Origin: Arachnia propionica
Lineage (GTDB): Bacteria > Actinomycetota > Actinomycetes > Propionibacteriales > Propionibacteriaceae
Direction of reading: 5' to 3'
Length of the DNA stretch: 64,000 nucleotides
NCBI RefSeq assembly: GCF_003932785.1
Contig: NZ_RQYT01000003.1
Location: 89,755 to 153,754 of the forward strand
Shown here: positions 18,363 through 28,417 of the stretch, piece after piece
Layout: each line of letters begins with the position of its first letter
Numbering within the stretch: the stretch's first letter is position 1
Translations under genes and position numbers: made by a program
The notes under the pieces: model-generated
Databases searched by the model: none
What the model was told of the DNA's origin: nothing
What the model saw: the letters and a program-made list of their open reading frames with translations, nothing else

Positions 18363-19207
18363 GGGTCCTCGTCTCGAGTGACCGGATCGGACGCCTCGGC
18401 CCCGCCGAGGCGTCCGATGTCATTGCCGCTGCCTTCCACACCAGAGGCGCTGCGGTCGCCGTCGCCCCCGTCGCCACGGGTGGGGACGACCTGGCCGAGG
18501 CCATCGCCCGATTCGCGCCCGGGGCTCGTTTCGCCCGGGTGACGGACGTCAGCGACCTACCGCGGCTCGTCGCCTCCGGCGTCGACCACATCGACGTGAC
18601 GGGGATGCCCACCCCCGACCTCGCCGCTCTCGAGGAGCTGCCCCTGGTCGAGGTCCCGAACCCGCCCGTGGTCGTCGTGGCGTCCGAGCACGCGCAGGCC
18701 CCGTTGACCGGGCTCCATGGGGCCGTCGCCGCCCTGGGACGTGAGGGCGGCCGTGACCTCGGCGAGGTCGTCGCGCAGGAGACCGCCGCCGCGCGGTGGC
18801 TGGAACGACTCGGCCTGCCGGATGCTCCCGGGTTCGGCGCCCACGGTGGCCTCGGCGCCTGGCTGGCCCGGTGCGGGATCAGCACCGACACCGGCCTTGG
18901 GATCTGTATCCGCGGCTACGGGCTTCCCGATCTCATGCGACGCGCCGACCTCGTCCTCACGGGCACCGACACCCTGGACTTCCACCACCGCGGGGGCGAG
19001 GTGGTCCGGGGGATCACCCGGCTGGCCGGGGAGGCCCTCAGCCCCGTCGTCGTGGTGAGCGGCCGGAACTTCGTCTCGGCCAGGGAACTCCGTCTCAGCG
19101 GCATCGAGGAGGCCCACGCGGTACGTCAGGGCGGGGACGAGACCCCCGTCGCGCCTGAGGAACTGTCGGCACTGGCGGAACGCGTCGCCGCCACGTGGCG
19201 TTGGTGA
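18359..19207 (+). CDS. Glycerate kinase-like protein, short and divergent
   Basis: A 282-aa protein related to the GK1 glycerate kinase family: an N-terminal Rossmann-like MRVLVSSDRIG, a GFGAHGGLGAWLARCG segment like the family's glycine-rich turn, and LVLTGTDTLDF near the C-terminus like LVITGEG-D. Typical members are about 360-380 aa, so roughly a quarter is missing. The N-terminal KGS-type motif is not evident. In mycobacteria a glycerate kinase gene also lies beside the HesB-type gene, which supports the family call. Activity is uncertain. It is coupled to PspAA by GTGA. Confidence 0.6.
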   Translation: MRVLVSSDRIGRLGPAEASDVIAAAFHTRGAAVAVAPVATGGDDLAEAIARFAPGARFARVTDVSDLPRLVASGVDHIDVTGMPTPDLAALEELPLVEVPNPPVVVVASEHAQAPLTGLHGAVAALGREGGRDLGEVVAQETAAARWLERLGLPDAPGFGAHGGLGAWLARCGISTDTGLGICIRGYGLPDLMRRADLVLTGTDTLDFHHRGGEVVRGITRLAGEALSPVVVVSGRNFVSARELRLSGIEEAHAVRQGGDETPVAPEELSALAERVAATWRW

Positions 19208-19221
19208 TTTCCACCACGCCG

Positions 19222-19227
19222 TAGACT
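19222..19227 (+). promoter_or_regulatory. -10 element of erpA
   Basis: TAGACT ends six bases before the GTG at 19234. This suggests a leaderless transcript separate from the pspA unit. Confidence 0.5.
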
Positions 19228-19233
19228 GGCCAC

Positions 19234-19581
19234 GTGACTGAAACCGGAACTGTTCCCCAGGGCGTCGTCCTCACGGATGTCGCCGTCGCCAAGGTCCGCG
19301 ACCTCCTTGAAGCCGAGGGCCGCGACGACCTCAGCCTGCGCATCGCCGTCCAGCCCGGTGGCTGCTCCGGCCTGCGCTACCAGCTCTACTTCGACGAGCG
19401 TGAACTCGACGGTGACGTCGTCACCGACTACGACGGCGTCAGGGTCGTCACCGACAGGATGAGCGCCCCCTACCTCGCCGGCGCCAGCATCAACTTCGTG
19501 GACACGATCGAGAAGGTCGGCTTCGAGATCGACAACCCCAACGCCCGCGGCGCCTGCGCCTGCGGCGACAGCTTCCACTGA
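19234..19581 (+). CDS. erpA: A-type iron-sulfur cluster insertion protein
   Basis: A 115-aa HesB/IscA family carrier that delivers Fe-S clusters to apo-proteins. The three invariant cysteines are present: C44 in GGCSGLRYQ, and C108 and C110 in the ACACGDSF tail. Length and order are normal. GTG 19234 follows a TAGACT -10 by six bases. Local Fe-S clients could include the radical SAM protein at 881-2017; this is inferred from proximity only. A terminator follows. Confidence 0.92.
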   Translation: MTETGTVPQGVVLTDVAVAKVRDLLEAEGRDDLSLRIAVQPGGCSGLRYQLYFDERELDGDVVTDYDGVRVVTDRMSAPYLAGASINFVDTIEKVGFEIDNPNARGACACGDSFH

Positions 19582-19591
19582 GCGTTTCCCC

Positions 19592-19626
19592 GAGCTGAGC
19601 GGGGCCCATCCGACCCCGCTCAGCTC
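19592..19626. terminator. Terminator after erpA
   Basis: A perfect 13-bp stem GAGCTGAGCGGGG (19592-19604) / CCCCGCTCAGCTC (19614-19626) with a 9-base loop. It starts 10 bases after the erpA stop and overlaps the last codons of the convergent DUF1643 gene. There is no T tract. Confidence 0.7.
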
Positions 19627-20288
19627 GTGGGTTCCACCCCGTCCTCCGTGACCCGAACATCCCCGAACGCCTCCGGGGTGATGGTGATGCGCTGCGGATG
19701 GTGCGGGTACCACACGCCCTGGGACTCCCCCCTGGACTGGGCCTCGGTCCACAGCGCCTTCATCGGCTTGTCCTCCACGCCCTGCAGCAGCGAGGTGACG
19801 GCAGGCACCGACTGCTGCGCCCAGGGCATCCCCCAGGTCTGCCCCCACGCCACCCAGATCGCGTCAGCCCGCTCCACCAGGTGCTTGAGCACCGCCAGAT
19901 TCGTGCGGCTGAACCGCTCCTTGTCCCGCTGCGTCAGGGTGCGCGGGCTCTTGCTGATGACGGGCAGCAGGTTCGCGAGTGTGATCCACCCGACACGCCG
20001 CCCGAAGACCTTGTCGAGCATTCCGTCCTCGAGGCGGTCCCTGAGGATCCCCGCCGTGGCGTCCCCGCCCTGGACCCGGGTGGCCATGACCTTCGCCGTC
20101 GACGGGTTCTTGCCCAGCACCAGCAGATGGGCACCGCCGAGTCTGTGGTTGTCCCTGCGGTGGTGCAGGAACCAGCGGGCCACGGGGGTCCTCGTGGGGG
20201 TCAGGAGACAGTCCGAGAGCGCTCCGGTGTCCCGCTCCAGGGCCGCTTCGAAGTGAGCGATGATCGCTTTGACGGGAGGAATGTCCAT
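19620..20288 (-). CDS. DUF1643 family protein
   Basis: A 222-aa protein with the DUF1643 hallmark GKNPSTAK (about residue 60), a downstream GWITLANLLPVIS segment and WVAWGQTWG near residue 145. No biochemical function is established for the family, which is often found in accessory or mobile DNA. The ATG at 20288 is used; a TTG four codons upstream is possible. It lies between erpA (convergent) and guaB1 (same strand, 66 bases away). Codon use looks like the host's. Confidence 0.78.
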   Translation of the reverse strand: MDIPPVKAIIAHFEAALERDTGALSDCLLTPTRTPVARWFLHHRRDNHRLGGAHLLVLGKNPSTAKVMATRVQGGDATAGILRDRLEDGMLDKVFGRRVGWITLANLLPVISKSPRTLTQRDKERFSRTNLAVLKHLVERADAIWVAWGQTWGMPWAQQSVPAVTSLLQGVEDKPMKALWTEAQSRGESQGVWYPHHPQRITITPEAFGDVRVTEDGVEPTS

Positions 20289-20354
20289 GAGTGAATCCAA
20301 CTACGGTCTCGCCCTCGGCCAAGCTGCCGAGTCGTCGTCCGTTTGGATCCACGG

Positions 20355-21932
<1,578 letters not shown>

Positions 21933-21974
21933 TGAGGAGTCTACGGCATGATCGTCGATATCGCGAACCCGCCG

Positions 21975-22886
21975 TCAGCCCTCCCCGCCCCGCACGGCCC
22001 GCAGGGTTCTCGCGGCGTGGGTGACGGCGTCCCAGGCGAAGACCAGCACCGCGAGCCACACGAACACGAACCCGACCCAACGCGCCGGGGGCATGGGTTC
22101 ACCCAGCACGAGCCAGCCGAGGAGGAACTGGAGTACCGGGGCCAGGTACTGGATCATCCCGACCGCCACGAGAGGAATGCGTCGGGTGGCCGAGGCGAAC
22201 AGCAGCAGCGGGACAGCCGTGACGACCCCGGTGGTGGCCAGGAGGAGTGTGTACCACGACATCACCGGGGCGCTTGCGCCTCCGCCCAGCCCGAGGAGGA
22301 GCAGGTGCGGCAGGGCCAGGAGACTCAACGCGGCCGTCTCGATCGCGAGGCCGGGCAGCGGGCGGACCCGGGCGCCGGACTGCTTCTTCAGCAGGCCGTA
22401 CAGCCCGAAGGTCACCGCCACCCCGAGGGCGATCCAGGGAACCTGGCCGTGACCGACCACCAGGACGAGCATCGCCACGCAGCCGAGTCCGACGGCGAGC
22501 CACTGCACGGCGCGAAGGCGTTCCCCGAGCACGACGACCCCCAGGGCCGTGGTGACGAGCGGGTTGACGAAGTAGCCGATGGCGGCGTCGAGGGTGTGGC
22601 CCGTGTTCACCCCGTGCACGTACAGCGTCCAGTTCACCCCGACGAGAAGACCGGCCGTCGCGATGAGGAGGGCGCTTCGTCGATCGGCGAGGGCGGCGCG
22701 CAGTTCGTCGACCCGCCGCGTCGCGACGAGCAGGATCAGGCACAGGACCAGGGACCAGACGATGCGATGGGAGACCACCTCGAGGGCCGAGGAGCGGGCG
22801 AACAACGCGAAGTAGAGGGGGAACAACCCCCACAGTGCGTATGCGGCCACCCCGTGGAGGTAGCCGGCGCGTTCCTCAGCCTGCAT
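21975..22886 (-). CDS. rarD: RarD-like EamA family transporter
   Basis: A 303-aa membrane protein with ten hydrophobic segments, two EamA repeats, and the RarD-type opening YALWGLFPLYFALF. RarD proteins are DMT-superfamily permeases. A chloramphenicol-sensitivity phenotype gave the name, but substrates are not firmly known. The ATG at 22886 is chosen because TAGGCT (minus strand, 22895-22900) lies eight bases upstream. Seven extra in-frame codons upstream are less likely. It is divergent from the receiver-like gene and is followed by the structured element before guaB1. Confidence 0.82.
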   Translation of the reverse strand: MQAEERAGYLHGVAAYALWGLFPLYFALFARSSALEVVSHRIVWSLVLCLILLVATRRVDELRAALADRRSALLIATAGLLVGVNWTLYVHGVNTGHTLDAAIGYFVNPLVTTALGVVVLGERLRAVQWLAVGLGCVAMLVLVVGHGQVPWIALGVAVTFGLYGLLKKQSGARVRPLPGLAIETAALSLLALPHLLLLGLGGGASAPVMSWYTLLLATTGVVTAVPLLLFASATRRIPLVAVGMIQYLAPVLQFLLGWLVLGEPMPPARWVGFVFVWLAVLVFAWDAVTHAARTLRAVRGGEG

Positions 22887-22938
22887 CGCGACGCAGCCTA
22901 CCGGCAACGTCGCCGTGACCCCGCCGCGCTCCGGCGGC

Positions 22939-22944
22939 TACGAT
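22939..22944 (+). promoter_or_regulatory. -10 element of the receiver-like gene and trpD
   Basis: TACGAT lies about 39 bases before the ATG at 22983, leaving a leader that carries a GAGGAGAG ribosome-binding site. Confidence 0.4.
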
Positions 22945-22982
22945 GAGCCTCAGGCATGACCGGCGCGTTGTTGAGGAGAGAG

Positions 22983-23384
22983 ATGAGCGACGAGACCATC
23001 AAGGTGCTGCTGTTTTCCGGCGACCGCACCGTGCGTGAGCAGGTGCGGCTGGCGTTGGGGCGCAAGGTGGCATCGGATCTGCCGCCCATCGAGATCGTCG
23101 AGGTCGCCACCGGCCCCGCCCTGCTCAAGCTGCTGGACGCCGACCGCAACTTCGGCCTCATCATCATGGACGGGGAGGCCCAGCCGGAGGGTGGCTTCGG
23201 GCTGGCCCACCAGATCAAGGAGGACTACGGCGACGACTGCCCGCCGGTGCTCCTGCTGGTGGCCCGCGTCGCCGACGCCTGGCTCGGTACCTGGTCGCGC
23301 GCCGAGGCGCTGTCCTCCTTCCCGGTCGACCCGATCCGGCTGCCCGAGCAGGTCGCGGAGCTGCTCCGGGCGGAGGTCCTGTGA
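22983..23384 (+). CDS. Receiver-like domain protein, probably atypical
   Basis: A 133-aa single-domain protein with a response-regulator-like alternation (TIKVLLFSGDRTVREQVRLAL, then LIIMDGEA, then PPVLLLVAR). LIIMDGEA could hold the phospho-acceptor Asp. However, the acidic pair after beta-1 is replaced by SGD and the usual conserved Lys near the C-terminus is not obvious. It may therefore act without phosphorylation. There is no output domain or adjacent kinase. It overlaps trpD by GTGA and is co-transcribed with it. A GAGGAGAG site supports the ATG. Confidence 0.6.
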   Translation: MSDETIKVLLFSGDRTVREQVRLALGRKVASDLPPIEIVEVATGPALLKLLDADRNFGLIIMDGEAQPEGGFGLAHQIKEDYGDDCPPVLLLVARVADAWLGTWSRAEALSSFPVDPIRLPEQVAELLRAEVL

Positions 23385-24415
23385 CCTACACGTGGCCCGA
23401 TGTCCTGACGGGCCTGGTTCGTAGGGAGGGGCTCGAGGCGGAGGCCGCCCAGTGGGCCCTCAGCGAGATCCTCGCCGGGCGCGCCAGTGAGGTGCAGTTG
23501 GCTGCGCTCCTCGTGGCTCTGCGCGCCAAGGGCGAGTCCGAGGACGAGATCTCCGGCCTGAGTGCCGCCATGCTCGCCCACGCGGTTCCCGTCGACCTGG
23601 ATCCGGAGACGGTGGACGTCGTGGGGACGGGGGGCGACCGTGCCAACACCGTCAACATCTCCACGATGGCGGCCCTTCTCGCGGCGGCCGCCGGCGCGAA
23701 GGTCGCCAAGCACGGCAGTCGTGCCGCGTCGTCCCAGTCCGGGACCGCCGACACCCTGGAGGCCCTCGGGGTCAACATCTCCGTCGACCCTGTCCGGCAG
23801 GCCGCGGTGCTCGACGAGGTGGGGATCGTCTTCCTGTTCGCGCAGCTGCACCACCCGGCCATGAAGAACGTGGCCGGGGTGCGCAGGCAGCTCGCCATCC
23901 AGACCACCTTCAACTTCCTCGGCCCCCTGTCCAACCCGGCCCAGCCCAGGGCCATGGCGTTGGGGGTGGCCGACGGGGACATGGCCCCCGTCATCGCGCG
24001 GGTGCTCGCCGGACGTCACGTCCGGGGGATGGTCTTCCGTGGTTTCGACGGGCTCGACGAACTCACCACGACCTCCCCGTCGGACGTGTGGCTGATCTCG
24101 GACGCCCGGGTGCTGCGCACGACGCTGGATCCGGCGGATCTCGGGCTCCGGCCCGCCGCCCCCGCGGATCTCGTCGGCGGTGACCCCAGCCACAACGCGC
24201 AAGTCATCCGCGACCTCGCCGCGGGGAAGCCGGGACCCATCCGCGACGTCGCCTGCCTCAACGCGGCGGCCGCCCTCCTGGCCTACCACGGGGTCAGCCA
24301 CACCATCCCGCTCATCGATCAGCTGCGGGACAACCTCGACGCCGTCGCCGCGGCCATCGACGATGGGCGGCTGAGCCGGAAACTCGACGACTGGGTCGCC
24401 GCCACCAACGCCTGA
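23381..24415 (+). CDS. trpD: Anthranilate phosphoribosyltransferase
   Basis: It joins anthranilate and PRPP in the second step of tryptophan synthesis. The 344-aa length is normal. The PRPP-binding GTGGDRANTVNIST and the KHGSRAASSQSG motif are intact. The GTG overlaps the upstream stop as GTGA. No other trp genes are in the window; in mycobacteria trpD is likewise separate from the other trp genes. The gene converges with the prepilin peptidase gene, leaving only 5 bases between stops. Confidence 0.95.
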   Translation: MTYTWPDVLTGLVRREGLEAEAAQWALSEILAGRASEVQLAALLVALRAKGESEDEISGLSAAMLAHAVPVDLDPETVDVVGTGGDRANTVNISTMAALLAAAAGAKVAKHGSRAASSQSGTADTLEALGVNISVDPVRQAAVLDEVGIVFLFAQLHHPAMKNVAGVRRQLAIQTTFNFLGPLSNPAQPRAMALGVADGDMAPVIARVLAGRHVRGMVFRGFDGLDELTTTSPSDVWLISDARVLRTTLDPADLGLRPAAPADLVGGDPSHNAQVIRDLAAGKPGPIRDVACLNAAAALLAYHGVSHTIPLIDQLRDNLDAVAAAIDDGRLSRKLDDWVAATNA

Positions 24416-24420
24416 GCGGG

Positions 24421-25125
24421 TCACCCGGTGAGGGCGTGGACAGCCGCCACCGCGAGCGGCCCCAACCACAGGGCGGGGCCGTAGGGGAACGGCTCGGCCC
24501 CGCGGCCGCGCAGGGCGTGCACCACCGCCCAGCCGGCGCCGATCACGGTGCCCGCCAGCAGCGACCACAGCCAGCCCGACCATCCCCAGCTGGCCCCGAC
24601 GGCACCTACCAGGAGGCCGAGACGCACGTCGCCGAACCCGAAGTTCCCCGTGACGCGCCACACCACCCAGAGGGCCGCGAAGCCCGCTGCCGCCCCCACC
24701 GCGACGACGGGCAGGGTGCCGGGGACGAGCAGCTCGGTGACGACGGCACCGACCGCCACCTGGGCGGCGGCGATCCAGTGGAGGCGACGCGGCAGCCAAG
24801 TGGTGCGTAGGTCGACCAGGACGAGCGCCGCCCCGGCGCCCAGGTGACCGAACCACAGCGGGAACAGCCCGGCCGGGACCCGCAGCAGGCAGGCGGAGAG
24901 GGCGAGGACGACGAGCGCCAACAGCACGGCGTCGCGGGGCCTGGCCAGGGAGGCGTAGTCGGGCGGAGGCTCGTCGGGCTCGGCCCAGATGCGAGGCAGC
25001 CGCGGCACCACCCACATGAGGTGCGCCGCGGCTGCCGTCGCGCTGGCCAGGGCCAGCAGGAGAAGGATCAGCGCTGGGCCTTCGTGAAGCCGGCGGCCTC
25101 GGCGGCCTGCTCCGAGTTGAACCAC
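24421..25125 (-). CDS. Prepilin peptidase-like A24 membrane protease, start uncertain
   Basis: A polytopic protein with both A24 aspartate motifs: DLRTTWLP and GFGDVRLG (GxGD type). These enzymes cleave leader peptides of type IV pilin-like proteins at the membrane. The N-terminal methyltransferase half of classical PilD is absent, as in many actinobacterial forms. No pilin or assembly ATPase gene is nearby. The start is ambiguous. GTG at 25125 overlaps the upstream gene by 58 bases. CTG at 25071 would overlap its stop as CTGA. The ATG at 25017 would remove the first membrane helix. Confidence 0.7.
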   Translation of the reverse strand: MVQLGAGRRGRRLHEGPALILLLLALASATAAAAHLMWVVPRLPRIWAEPDEPPPDYASLARPRDAVLLALVVLALSACLLRVPAGLFPLWFGHLGAGAALVLVDLRTTWLPRRLHWIAAAQVAVGAVVTELLVPGTLPVVAVGAAAGFAALWVVWRVTGNFGFGDVRLGLLVGAVGASWGWSGWLWSLLAGTVIGAGWAVVHALRGRGAEPFPYGPALWLGPLAVAAVHALTG

Positions 25126-25832
25126 ACCTCGGCGATCGTCAGCTCGTAGCCGCGGGTGCCGGGGACGTGGTACTTCTTCGACCGCTCGTTGCCCTTGATG
25201 ATGTAGTCAGCGGGCGGGTTGGGGCCGACGTAGGAACCCTCGCCGAAGCTCTCCGGCTTGTCGGATGCGGGTTCGGCGTCCTGGGCCGGGGTGACGGGCT
25301 CGTTGAACTTGGCGGCCGTGGCGAAGGTGTCGTTGTTGTTGATGTAGGCCCGGGACGGCTCGTGGGCCGTCCAGCCGTCGTCCTTCGGGGTCAGGAAGTG
25401 ACGCACCGCTGCGACGGCACCGGCGATGGCGGTGCCGATGAGGGCGAACTTGAAGAAGGTCTTGACCATGCCGCGCTTGCGCTTCGGGGGCTTGATCACC
25501 TCCTTGACGACGGGGACGTGCCCCGCCGCACGGTGCAGGGCCTCCTGCAGGTTCGGCAGGATCTCTCCGGTCACCTTGTCGCTGGCGGCCTCGACGGCGG
25601 GGGACACCTTGGAGATGGCACCCCGGATGCGGGGTTCCCAGTTGTCCAGTCGCTTCGAGGCGAACTCGGCGGTCCGCTTCCCGGCCTTGCGCGCCACCGG
25701 CGCGGTCTTGCGCTGGGCCTCGTGGAACAGCGCGGCTGCCTTCTCGACGGCCTCGTCCCAGACGTGGCGGCCGGCCTCCGCGGCGGCGGCGGCTTGATCC
25801 GCGGCGGCCTTGGTCAGTCGTGACTTCTTCAC
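25068..25832 (-). CDS. Sunset domain-containing protein
   Basis: A 254-aa protein. A long Ala/Lys/Glu-rich helical N-terminal half (about 1-120) is followed by a single membrane helix (about 128-146) and an acidic linker. The C-terminal domain of ~45 residues contains IKGNERSKKYHVPG and ends with an EQAAEAAGFTKAQR helix. This tail matches the small sunset-type domain that ends many actinobacterial proteins; its role is unknown. The GTG at 25832 has a GGAGGAAAC site and a TAGCGT -10 (25872-25877, minus strand). It is followed by the prepilin peptidase gene. Confidence 0.65.
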   Translation of the reverse strand: MKKSRLTKAAADQAAAAAEAGRHVWDEAVEKAAALFHEAQRKTAPVARKAGKRTAEFASKRLDNWEPRIRGAISKVSPAVEAASDKVTGEILPNLQEALHRAAGHVPVVKEVIKPPKRKRGMVKTFFKFALIGTAIAGAVAAVRHFLTPKDDGWTAHEPSRAYINNNDTFATAAKFNEPVTPAQDAEPASDKPESFGEGSYVGPNPPADYIIKGNERSKKYHVPGTRGYELTIAEVWFNSEQAAEAAGFTKAQR

Positions 25833-25956
25833 AGTTTCCTCCAATGGTTGGCTCGTGGTCGAGCACATACAACGCTACCCGTTCCTCGGGGCGATGCGGC
25901 GGTCCCGGACGAAAGGACCACGCGAGGCGCGACCGCCACCTGCTTGCCGTGGCCTG

Positions 25957-25962
25957 TAGGTT
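25957..25962 (+). promoter_or_regulatory. -10 element of the cyclophilin gene
   Basis: TAGGTT ends six bases before the ATG at 25969, indicating a leaderless transcript. Confidence 0.5.
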
Positions 25963-25968
25963 GGGCAC

Positions 25969-26478
25969 ATGAGCACTGCAACTCTGCACACCAGCATGGG
26001 GGACATCGTCATCGAGCTGTTCGACGACCAGTCTCCCGCCACCGTTGCCAACTTCGTCGGCCTGGCGGGGGGGACCAAGGAGTACCGCGACCCCAAAACC
26101 GGTGAGACCAGGACGGGCAAGTACTACGACGGGCTGGGTTTCCACCGCGTCATCGACGGATTCATGATCCAGGGCGGCTGCCCGCTCGGAACCGGCACCG
26201 GGGGGCCGGGTTACCAGTTCGCCGACGAGTTCCACCCCGAGCACGTCTTCGACCGCCCGTACCTGCTGGCCATGGCCAATGCCGGGCCGGGCACCAACGG
26301 TTCCCAGTTCTTCATCACGGTGGTCCCGACCCCGCACCTCAACCGACGCCACACCATCTTCGGTGAGGTGAAGGACGAGGCCTCCCGCGCGGTCGTCGAC
26401 GCCATCGCGAAGACCCCCACGGGTCATCTCGATCGCCCGCTGACCCCCGTGGTCATCAACTCGGTGACCCTGTCCTGA
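25969..26478 (+). CDS. ppiA: Cyclophilin-type peptidyl-prolyl cis-trans isomerase
   Basis: A 169-aa single-domain cytosolic cyclophilin that speeds proline isomerisation during folding. Active-site segments are present: [13 protein letters not shown] (catalytic Arg in FHR), [16 protein letters not shown], and the HTIFGEV strand. There is no signal sequence. The gene is probably leaderless (-10 at 25957-25962). Its last 55 bases overlap the 3' end of the convergent DEDD-nuclease gene in antisense orientation. Confidence 0.93.
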   Translation: MSTATLHTSMGDIVIELFDDQSPATVANFVGLAGGTKEYRDPKTGETRTGKYYDGLGFHRVIDGFMIQGGCPLGTGTGGPGYQFADEFHPEHVFDRPYLLAMANAGPGTNGSQFFITVVPTPHLNRRHTIFGEVKDEASRAVVDAIAKTPTGHLDRPLTPVVINSVTLS

Positions 26479-28151
26479 TCGAAAGCGCAGTGGATCGGCA
26501 GGGCCCAGTCGCCTCGGACGTCGAGCAGCCGTACCCCGGGTGACTCCAGCCAGTCGGCCACGCGTTCCGCCTCCTCGAAGCTCCCGGCGGGCAATCCGCC
26601 GGGAGCTTCGTGCACCGTCTCGGCGAGACCCCGGAGCACCTCGGCCTCGGCCCTGACCTCCGCCGTGCGGGCGTGCCCCGCCGCGGCCAGCCGCCCGTGC
26701 CGCACCACATGGATCGCCCAGCCGTCCCGTTCGGGTGCGGCGGCGATGATCTCCTCGCAACCGGCGAGTGCCCGCACCCGATGGAAGCGGCGGGAGGTCG
26801 TGTGGGCGGCTCGGAGCCGCGCCGTGATCTCCCCGGCCTCCTCGAAGCGTTCCTGCTCCGACAGCTGCCGGATCCGGGGCGCGGCATGACCCAGCAGGGT
26901 GCGCAGGTCCCCGGCCCACGCCTCACGGAGCTGCTCGATCCCCGCTGCGTGCTGTTTGGCCCCCGACCCGAGACGGCAGGGGGCGGGGCAGCGACCGATC
27001 TCGGCCAGGGCGCAGGCCTCACGTGGGGTGCGCGACGACAGGCGCTGGGAGCACTCGCGGATCCCGAACGCATCGCGCAACGCCCGCGCCACCTGCTCCG
27101 CCGCGGCGGCGGAGCGGAACGGCCCCCACACCGGTTCGTCACGAACCGCTCTGCGCACCGTCGACAGCCGTGGATGGGGTTCCGAGGTCAACGTGAGCCA
27201 CACCAGCCGGTGCTGGTTGCGGGAGCGTCGGTTGTACCGGGGGCGCTGGCCCTCGATCATCCGCAACTCCCGCACCTCGGCCTCCAGGGTCGTGGCGCAG
27301 GTGAGGGATCGAACCCGGGTGGCGAGGCGCACCATCTCGTGGATACGGGGCCGTTGCTCCGCGGCGGAGAAGTAGGAGGCCACCCGGCGCCTGAGGTTGC
27401 GGGAGGTGCCGACGTAGAGGACCTCGGTGCGAGGGCGCCGATCCGCGTCCAGCCCGTCGTGCTCGAACCAGTAGACCCCGGGGGCCTCGGGCAGGTCCTT
27501 CGCCCACACCCGTTTCGCCCGACGTTCCGGGCTCACCCGGGAGAGGAACTCGTGGAGATCCTCCACGGTGTCCACCCCCAGGGTGCCGACGCGTTCGAGG
27601 AGACCGTGCAGCACGTCGACGGTGGCGCGGGCGTCGCTCAACGCCCGGTGATCCGGCTGCGTCGCCGAGCGGAAGTGACGGGCGAGGGTGGCCAGTTTCC
27701 GGTTCGGCAGCTCGCCCGGGAGGAGGACCTGCCGCGCGAGGGCGAGGGTGTCCACGACGGTCCGGCGTCGCCATGTCAGCCCAAGCTCGCGGGCGGCCCG
27801 CTTGAGGAAGCCGATGTCGAACGGGGCGTTGTGGGCCACGAGGATGGTCCCCGCCGCGAAGTCGAGGAAGGAGGGCACGGCCACCCGGACGGAAGGTGCG
27901 GTGGCGACCATCGTGTCGGTGATGCCCGTGAGTGCCTGGATCATCGGCGGAATGGACGTGCTGGGCCGCACGAGGGTCTGGAACTCACCCACCACCTCAC
28001 CGCCGCACACCTTCACGGCACCGATCTCCGTGATCTCCGCATCGGCACCTGCCCCCGTGGTCTCGAGGTCGACCACGCAGAAGGTGGCGACCCGCAGCGC
28101 CGTGCCGAGGTCGTCGAAGCTCGGCTGGCTCACCATGGGTGGATCCGTCAT
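26424..28151 (-). CDS. DEDD exonuclease fused to UvrC-like GIY-YIG nuclease region
   Basis: The 575-aa chain has an N-terminal DnaQ-like 3'-5' exonuclease domain (about 20-190) with D28, E30, D112, H168 and D173 as the DEDDh set. A GIY-YIG domain follows (GVYWF 225-229, VLYVGTS 244-250) and a UvrC-like region. That region has four cysteines, C367, C380, C388 and C392, spaced like the Fe-S cysteines described in UvrC. This is the actinobacterial Rv2191-type architecture, related to Cho. It lacks the UvrC C-terminal endonuclease half. ATG 28151 follows TAACGT (28159-28164) by seven bases. A role in DNA repair is likely but inferred. Confidence 0.85.
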   Translation of the reverse strand: MTDPPMVSQPSFDDLGTALRVATFCVVDLETTGAGADAEITEIGAVKVCGGEVVGEFQTLVRPSTSIPPMIQALTGITDTMVATAPSVRVAVPSFLDFAAGTILVAHNAPFDIGFLKRAARELGLTWRRRTVVDTLALARQVLLPGELPNRKLATLARHFRSATQPDHRALSDARATVDVLHGLLERVGTLGVDTVEDLHEFLSRVSPERRAKRVWAKDLPEAPGVYWFEHDGLDADRRPRTEVLYVGTSRNLRRRVASYFSAAEQRPRIHEMVRLATRVRSLTCATTLEAEVRELRMIEGQRPRYNRRSRNQHRLVWLTLTSEPHPRLSTVRRAVRDEPVWGPFRSAAAAEQVARALRDAFGIRECSQRLSSRTPREACALAEIGRCPAPCRLGSGAKQHAAGIEQLREAWAGDLRTLLGHAAPRIRQLSEQERFEEAGEITARLRAAHTTSRRFHRVRALAGCEEIIAAAPERDGWAIHVVRHGRLAAAGHARTAEVRAEAEVLRGLAETVHEAPGGLPAGSFEEAERVADWLESPGVRLLDVRGDWALPIHCAFDQDRVTELMTTGVSGRSR

Positions 28152-28158
28152 GCCCAGC

Positions 28159-28164
28159 ACGTTA
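28159..28164 (-). promoter_or_regulatory. -10 element of the DEDD/GIY-YIG gene
   Basis: TAACGT on the minus strand ends seven bases before the ATG at 28151 and supports that start over ATG codons inside the gene. Confidence 0.5.
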
Positions 28165-28213
28165 GCGGGTGGGTCGGACGAAAATGTCGGACCCGGCTGC
28201 GAGGCTGTCGCCC

Positions 28214-28417
28214 ATGAACGAGATCGACATCGACTGCGCCAGGTGCGAGGTCCGCGGCAGCGGGTGTGAGGGGTGCATCATGAGTCACCTCCTCGACGAC
28301 ACGGAGGGAATCCTGAGACTCAACGGGGAGGAGGCACGCGCGGTGCGAGTGCTGGCCGCGGCAGGACTCGTGCCCGAGTCGAGGATGCAGTTTGGGAATG
28401 GCCTGAAGGTCGTTTAG
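28214..28417 (+). CDS. Small double-CxxC protein, 67 aa
   Basis: A 67-aa protein with two CxxC knuckles close together (C8-x2-C11 and C18-x2-C21), as in a tiny zinc ribbon, then an acidic helix and a VLAAAGLVPE segment. I do not recognise a named family, but a small cysteine-rich gene at this spot between the DEDD nuclease and NlpC/P60 genes looks conserved in style. It is divergent from the nuclease gene. Its stop codon TAG forms part of the -10 hexamer of the next gene. Confidence 0.6.
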   Translation: MNEIDIDCARCEVRGSGCEGCIMSHLLDDTEGILRLNGEEARAVRVLAAAGLVPESRMQFGNGLKVV

